Shown: in pieces, positions 60,639 through 64,000 of the stretch
Layout of the letters: the number at the start of each line of letters is the position of its first letter
Numbering within the stretch: position 1 is the first letter of the stretch
NCBI GenBank assembly: GCA_944391055.1
Contig: CALXSF010000006.1
Span: 1-64,000 of the forward strand
Length of the DNA: 64,000 nt
Direction: 5' to 3'
Source: an uncultured Kiritimatiellota bacterium
GTDB taxonomy: Bacteria > Verrucomicrobiota > Kiritimatiellia > RFP12 > DVOR01
Program-made: the position numbers and the translations under genes
Notes under the pieces: model-generated
Databases searched by the model: none
What the model saw: the letters and a program-made list of their open reading frames with translations, nothing else
Told to the model about the DNA's origin: nothing

Positions 60639-61199
60639 ATGCGTACCTTATTGTTGGCGTTGTTTACGGCTGTCATCGCCGCTGCTTCCCAAGCGGCTTC
60701 GATTATGTGGGGGTCGGGTTCTCCAACCGCAAAAATCGAATTGTCGCCCGGGGGTGGGACTCTTACTAATTACGTCGCGTATCTTTGCGTGGGAGATGCG
60801 ACGGCAGCCAATGATGCGTTGAACGCTTTCAAGAGTGGGACTTGGACACCTCCGTCAATTGGCGAGAGCGGAATGTCGCAAAGCCCGCTAGAGAGCGGCA
60901 TTCTCTTGAACAGCACTACTGCAGACCTCGGCGATGGGTTTACAGCGGGCGAAACCTATTCCTTCTATCTTGTGATTCTTGATGAAAGCGGCGATTATGC
61001 GATGGTCAGCTCTGCTTTGGAGGGCACTCCCTATACTCCTGGCTCGACAGACCCTGCGTCGCATGTTTGGTGGACGAAAGATCAGTTGTCCGGAACCTCT
61101 GGTGGATGGGTGACTGCCACCACGATTCCCGAGCCGACGGCGCTGGCGTTGTTGGCGTTGGGCGTGGCCGGGGTGGCGTTGCGGCGACGTGTGGCGTGA
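60639..61199 (+). CDS. Cassette 3: small PEP-CTERM protein
   Basis: 186 residues with GGAGGA before the ATG. Signal peptide MRTLLLALFTAVIAAASQA, then IMWGSGS, SPGGGTLTNYVAYLC, YSFYLVILDESGDYAM and the tail IPEPTALALLALGVAGVALRRRVA. It is the closest paralogue of the cassette 1 protein. Co-transcribed with the intact AVESD protein, so these two form the presumably active pair. Ends before a strong terminator. Confidence 0.88.
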   Translation: MRTLLLALFTAVIAAASQAASIMWGSGSPTAKIELSPGGGTLTNYVAYLCVGDATAANDALNAFKSGTWTPPSIGESGMSQSPLESGILLNSTTADLGDGFTAGETYSFYLVILDESGDYAMVSSALEGTPYTPGSTDPASHVWWTKDQLSGTSGGWVTATTIPEPTALALLALGVAGVALRRRVA

Positions 61200-61221
61200 G
61201 AACGTTACCCAACCGCAAAGT

Positions 61222-61253
61222 AAGAGCCCTCGGCCACGGCCGAGGGCTCTTTG
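61222..61253 (+). terminator. Intrinsic terminator of cassette 3
   Basis: AGAGCCCTCGGCC pairs with GGCCGAGGGCTCT around AC, followed by TT. Confidence 0.85.
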
Positions 61254-61353
61254 CCGAACGAGAGGGCAAAGGGCGAGAGGCATGAGGTGTCCAATGGACA
61301 GGGGTTATGGTCACATTGCGACACCGCGGCGCGTGGATGGGGTAATGAAGACG

Positions 61354-61381
61354 TGGGCGCCGGACAAAGGTCGGGCGCCCA
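61354..61381. terminator. Hairpin downstream of the DUF262 gene
   Basis: TGGGCGCC pairs with GGCGCCCA around a 12-base loop. A short T-run follows only on the plus strand, so it is a weak terminator candidate. Confidence 0.4.
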
Positions 61382-61409
61382 TACCTTTTATTGTGGACAA
61401 TCGGAGGGG

Positions 61410-63065
61410 TCATGGATTGGAGGTTTTGTTTCCCTCGCCGATGAAGGCCATGAGTTTTTGTTCGCATTCATCGTGATGGGCTTTGCACTTATCCCAAGTC
61501 CATTCGGGCGTTTCATACATTTTACGCTGTTTGGGGGCCTTCTCTTTCTGTCCCCATGCGCTGACTTTTTCCTGTGGGGAGTGATTGCTCAGAGAGGAGT
61601 TGTCGGAGTTATTCAGCAAACAGAGATTCCCGATGTAATCAACGGCGTTAACGGGAGCGCCCACCCAAGATTTGGAATAGGTCGGGTTACGTGGCATAAA
61701 GTGTTCGACAGAGGAGCGATGCTTGAAGACATAGGCATCCTTGCCCTTTGACATGAAGAGGTAATCCAGCAGGTTAAGCAGGAGGTGCGGCGTGTCGGTG
61801 CCCCGGCACAGCCACTTGCCTTCCGCTTGGTCTTTGTCTTTCGTCACGCGTTCTCTGACACTCTGTTCCAGGTGTTCTATCAAGTCCCTGTCGGTCGCTT
61901 TCTCACTGCTAAGCAGAAACCTTAATGCGTCCTTCACCCAAGTTCGATTGCGCCGCGAAGTATAGGTGACCTCCAGCATCGCCTCCAGCGCAATAAGCTG
62001 TTTGCGCGTGTCGGAGTCTGGTTCCGGATTCGTTTCCCCTTCCTCCCGCCAAGGGGCGATCACCCAACGCTGAATGTTCCCCTGACCGTCCAAATCCGAG
62101 CGGACAAACCACGTGTCGAACAGGTCGCGCACCTTTTCCAGATGGGCTAGGAAGCCTTTGGCGAAGCCCTCATGTCCACAGAGCTTGGGGGTGAAGGTCT
62201 TGAGCAGTTGCCGCTCGTCCAGCGAGATGTTGTTTTCTCCAGGATAGAGGCTCAAGGCGATGAGCAGGAAATTGGGGAAGTCCATGCGGGCCACGGCGCG
62301 CGCCTGTTGGGTTTCGCTCTGAGCCGCCTCCTTCTTGAGGCGGGTGAAATCCGCGCACAAATCCCAACGGCTCCGGAAATTCTCTTGCGATTCCTTGTCC
62401 TTATACTGCTGCATCAGTCGGCTTTTGACCACATCGACATCCGCCAACTGCACGCCGCGGTTGTTCATCACCTCGAAATACTTGGCGATATCCGTTCGTT
62501 CCGGCAAGGTGATTTGGTAGAGCAGAACCTGTTCTTTCAGAAACGTGCAAAAGGCGCCTTCCGGTTTCGCATAAGGGCGCTCGGCGTCAATCGCCTCCTC
62601 CTCCTTATAGAAGGTATAGGTCGTGAAACGGAGACAAGCCGCGGCCATCGCCCTGACGGCGGGCTTTTCCAAGAAACTCTGTTCGCCTTCCTCAATCGCG
62701 GTGTTGCCGACACAAAAGAAGGCGTCCAGAAAGCGCGATGCATCCGGGCGGTTCTCGAAGCACAACGGGCACGTCTTGATCAATCCCAAATGAACGGAGT
62801 GAAAGAGATGACGGAAAAGCAACGTTAGGGTCGTCAGGCGCTGCTGGCCGTCCACCACCTCCAAGACATTCCCCTCCCGCTGCATCACCACCAGCGTGCC
62901 CAGATAATAGTTCTTCCTTTTGGATGTAAAAGCCAGCCACAGGTCTTCCAGCAGCTGGTCAATCTCGCGCTCGCCCCACGCATACGACCGTTGATAGAGC
63001 GGAATCCGAAAACGCGCACTCCCATTCAGCAATTCGCCCAAGTTATAACGTTTTATGTTTCCCAT
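61410..63065 (-). CDS. DUF262/DUF1524 protein, GmrSD-like
   Basis: 551 residues. The N-terminal DUF262 domain shows FRIPLYQRSYAWGEREIDQLLEDL and the conserved VVDGQQRLTTLTLL, a ParB-like nucleotide-binding/hydrolysis motif. The C-terminal DUF1524 part has SSVEHFMPRN and VDYIGNLCLLNNSDNSSLSN, the HNH-like nuclease core. This architecture is that of GmrSD-type (type IV) restriction enzymes that attack modified phage DNA. GC content is lower than in core genes. It starts three bases after the stop of another gene of the same type. Confidence 0.85.
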   Translation of the reverse strand: MGNIKRYNLGELLNGSARFRIPLYQRSYAWGEREIDQLLEDLWLAFTSKRKNYYLGTLVVMQREGNVLEVVDGQQRLTTLTLLFRHLFHSVHLGLIKTCPLCFENRPDASRFLDAFFCVGNTAIEEGEQSFLEKPAVRAMAAACLRFTTYTFYKEEEAIDAERPYAKPEGAFCTFLKEQVLLYQITLPERTDIAKYFEVMNNRGVQLADVDVVKSRLMQQYKDKESQENFRSRWDLCADFTRLKKEAAQSETQQARAVARMDFPNFLLIALSLYPGENNISLDERQLLKTFTPKLCGHEGFAKGFLAHLEKVRDLFDTWFVRSDLDGQGNIQRWVIAPWREEGETNPEPDSDTRKQLIALEAMLEVTYTSRRNRTWVKDALRFLLSSEKATDRDLIEHLEQSVRERVTKDKDQAEGKWLCRGTDTPHLLLNLLDYLFMSKGKDAYVFKHRSSVEHFMPRNPTYSKSWVGAPVNAVDYIGNLCLLNNSDNSSLSNHSPQEKVSAWGQKEKAPKQRKMYETPEWTWDKCKAHHDECEQKLMAFIGEGNKTSNP

Positions 63066-63068
63066 GAA

Positions 63069-64000
63069 TTAAACCTTCTTCTCGGTCATCGTCTTGCAGA
63101 CAACCGAGTTCTCGTCGTTAAACGGACTCAAAGTAAACGGACTCAAAGTCCCCCTCCTGTCCCTTTCGAGCTCGGCATCCAACCGCGACAACGCCCTGCC
63201 AAGCACCGGCAAGGTCGCCGCCGACGCAATCGCCTGGCACGCTTGCCTGAAATAGGTTTTGCCGGCGACGGAGAACATCAGGCGCCCGCTCGCGAAACGC
63301 TCATAGTAAGCCAGACGCCACAGCTGCTTATGGTGCGCCCCCAGCCCCGCCTCCCCGAATCGATCCACCAAAAGCAGGATCAGCGCCTCATAGACCGTCC
63401 GCGCATAACCATCGCCCACGCGCCACCACCCTTTATAGAAGCAATTTTCCCGATAAAACGCATGGAACACCTTCAACGTCTCGCTCCGGCAATCCTGCGT
63501 CGAATCGAACTTGCCCTCCTTAGGGAAAAGCCACAGCGCAAGCCGCGCATACGTCGCGGCATAGGCAAAGAACGACTCGCCATTGACGATCAGTCCATTC
63601 ACCTGCGCGGTCGGGTCGCAATCCGACGAAAGCCCATTCGCCAAGCGTTCACAGCCCCACCTCAGCCGCAACAAATCCGCCATCTCCGACGATTTGCCGC
63701 GCAGCAGAACCTCACACAGCCGGCTCACATTGTGCGCCGGGAGCACCTCGTCCACCCCTAGCGTGATCCCTTGGAACTCCCCCAAATCCTCTTGTCTGGA
63801 AAACGCCTTCTTCTCCTCGCCGCGGCACCCCCGTCGCGCCCAAAAAAGCAATGCCGTTAGCAACCCCTCCACGCGCTTCTCCGATTGCTCATCCGCGATT
63901 TCCTCCTCCCAGCGCCGCTCCAACTCCGTCATCCGCTCCGGCGAAGGCAACCGACCGCGTGCCATCGCGCCATAGTGATACGCCTTCAGCAGATTCTCCA
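63069..64000 (-). CDS. Second DUF262-associated protein, C-terminal part (5' end outside window)
   Basis: The frame runs through the window end (ENLLKAYHYG upstream of the first ATG at 63965), so only the C-terminal ~310 residues are seen. They are helical, with VEGLLTALLFWARRG, EVLPAHNVSRL, GYARTVYEALILLLVDRFGEAGLGAHHKQLWRLAYYERF. No DGQQR motif lies in the visible part; the assignment rests on the tight three-base spacing with a DUF262/DUF1524 gene, because such genes often occur in pairs. The last residues contain a small tandem repeat (TLSPFTLSPF). Confidence 0.6.
   Translation of the reverse strand, partial: ENLLKAYHYGAMARGRLPSPERMTELERRWEEEIADEQSEKRVEGLLTALLFWARRGCRGEEKKAFSRQEDLGEFQGITLGVDEVLPAHNVSRLCEVLLRGKSSEMADLLRLRWGCERLANGLSSDCDPTAQVNGLIVNGESFFAYAATYARLALWLFPKEGKFDSTQDCRSETLKVFHAFYRENCFYKGWWRVGDGYARTVYEALILLLVDRFGEAGLGAHHKQLWRLAYYERFASGRLMFSVAGKTYFRQACQAIASAATLPVLGRALSRLDAELERDRRGTLSPFTLSPFNDENSVVCKTMTEKKV

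Overview
The window comes from a GC-rich bacterium that looks like a member of the Kiritimatiellota (PVC superphylum). The evidence is four secreted proteins ending in a nearly invariant PEP-CTERM tail (PEPTALALLALGVAG followed by an Arg cluster), InlB-type and formylglycine-enzyme-like surface proteins, a GH2/sulfatase-fold and GH89 glycan-degradation inventory, an alginate-export-type porin, and NifU/NifS-type Fe-S assembly. The lineage assignment is an inference from gene content, since no rRNA lies in the window.

Layout. 1-3.6 kb: the 3' end of an RHS repeat protein, then an AT-rich array of small membrane or lipoprotein ORFs and broken gene pieces, resembling an RHS tip/immunity graveyard. 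3.6-4.3 kb: an unassigned gene candidate with its own promoter. 4.5-12.9 kb: rpoB-rpoC with a private promoter and terminator, without rplKAJL in front. 13-17.4 kb: a PEP-CTERM protein and a large formylglycine-enzyme-like/InlB-repeat surface protein. 17.4-20.2 kb: a yybP-ykoY (Mn2+) riboswitch with a terminator, then a P-type cation ATPase. 20.3-22.3 kb (minus): nifU-nifS. 22.5-27.6 kb (minus): an operon of a repeat-rich secreted protein, a small conserved protein, pgpA, a degenerate sulfatase-fold protein and a GH2 glycosidase. 27.8-29.5 kb: ilvD. 29.5-31.5 kb (minus): asd, a YchJ-like SEC-C protein, a Nudix hydrolase. 31.7-33 kb (minus): a porin. 33.3-35.7 kb: a GH89 alpha-N-acetylglucosaminidase. 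35.7-40.4 kb (minus): rsmI, a DUF481 outer-membrane protein, pdxJ, tgt and a PP-loop/NFACT-R protein. 40.55-40.86 kb: a promoter-to-terminator unit with no credible ORF, a candidate structured ncRNA. 41.2-46.2 kb: an unassigned protein, a BspA-type LRR protein and a TSP3-like calcium-repeat protein. 46.35-50.6 kb: tRNA-Leu, grpE, dnaJ, purB and a lipoprotein esterase. 50.7-53.3 kb (minus): tRNA-Cys, a VanZ-like protein and a fused double GT4 glycosyltransferase. 53.5-56.4 kb: an EamA transporter, a chimeric GT2 and an SO_0444-type metal permease.

56.7-61.2 kb holds the most unusual object: three copies of a two-gene cassette (a secreted duplicated-domain protein beginning AVESD(I/V)VGY, followed by a small PEP-CTERM protein). 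Two are on the plus strand and one on the minus. Only the third copy has a clear promoter, a structured leader and an intact signal peptide. The other two share the same 5' truncation point inside a DNA block that is conserved far better than the proteins. This resembles a silent-donor/expression-site arrangement. 61.4-64 kb (minus): two adjacent DUF262-type (GmrSD-like) defence genes, the upstream one cut by the window end.

Promoters are easy to see: several genes carry TTGCG(A/C/T) spaced 17-18 bp from a -10. nifU and ilvD, both tied to Fe-S biology, share an identical 20-bp promoter box. Intrinsic terminators separate most units and are often placed between convergent genes.
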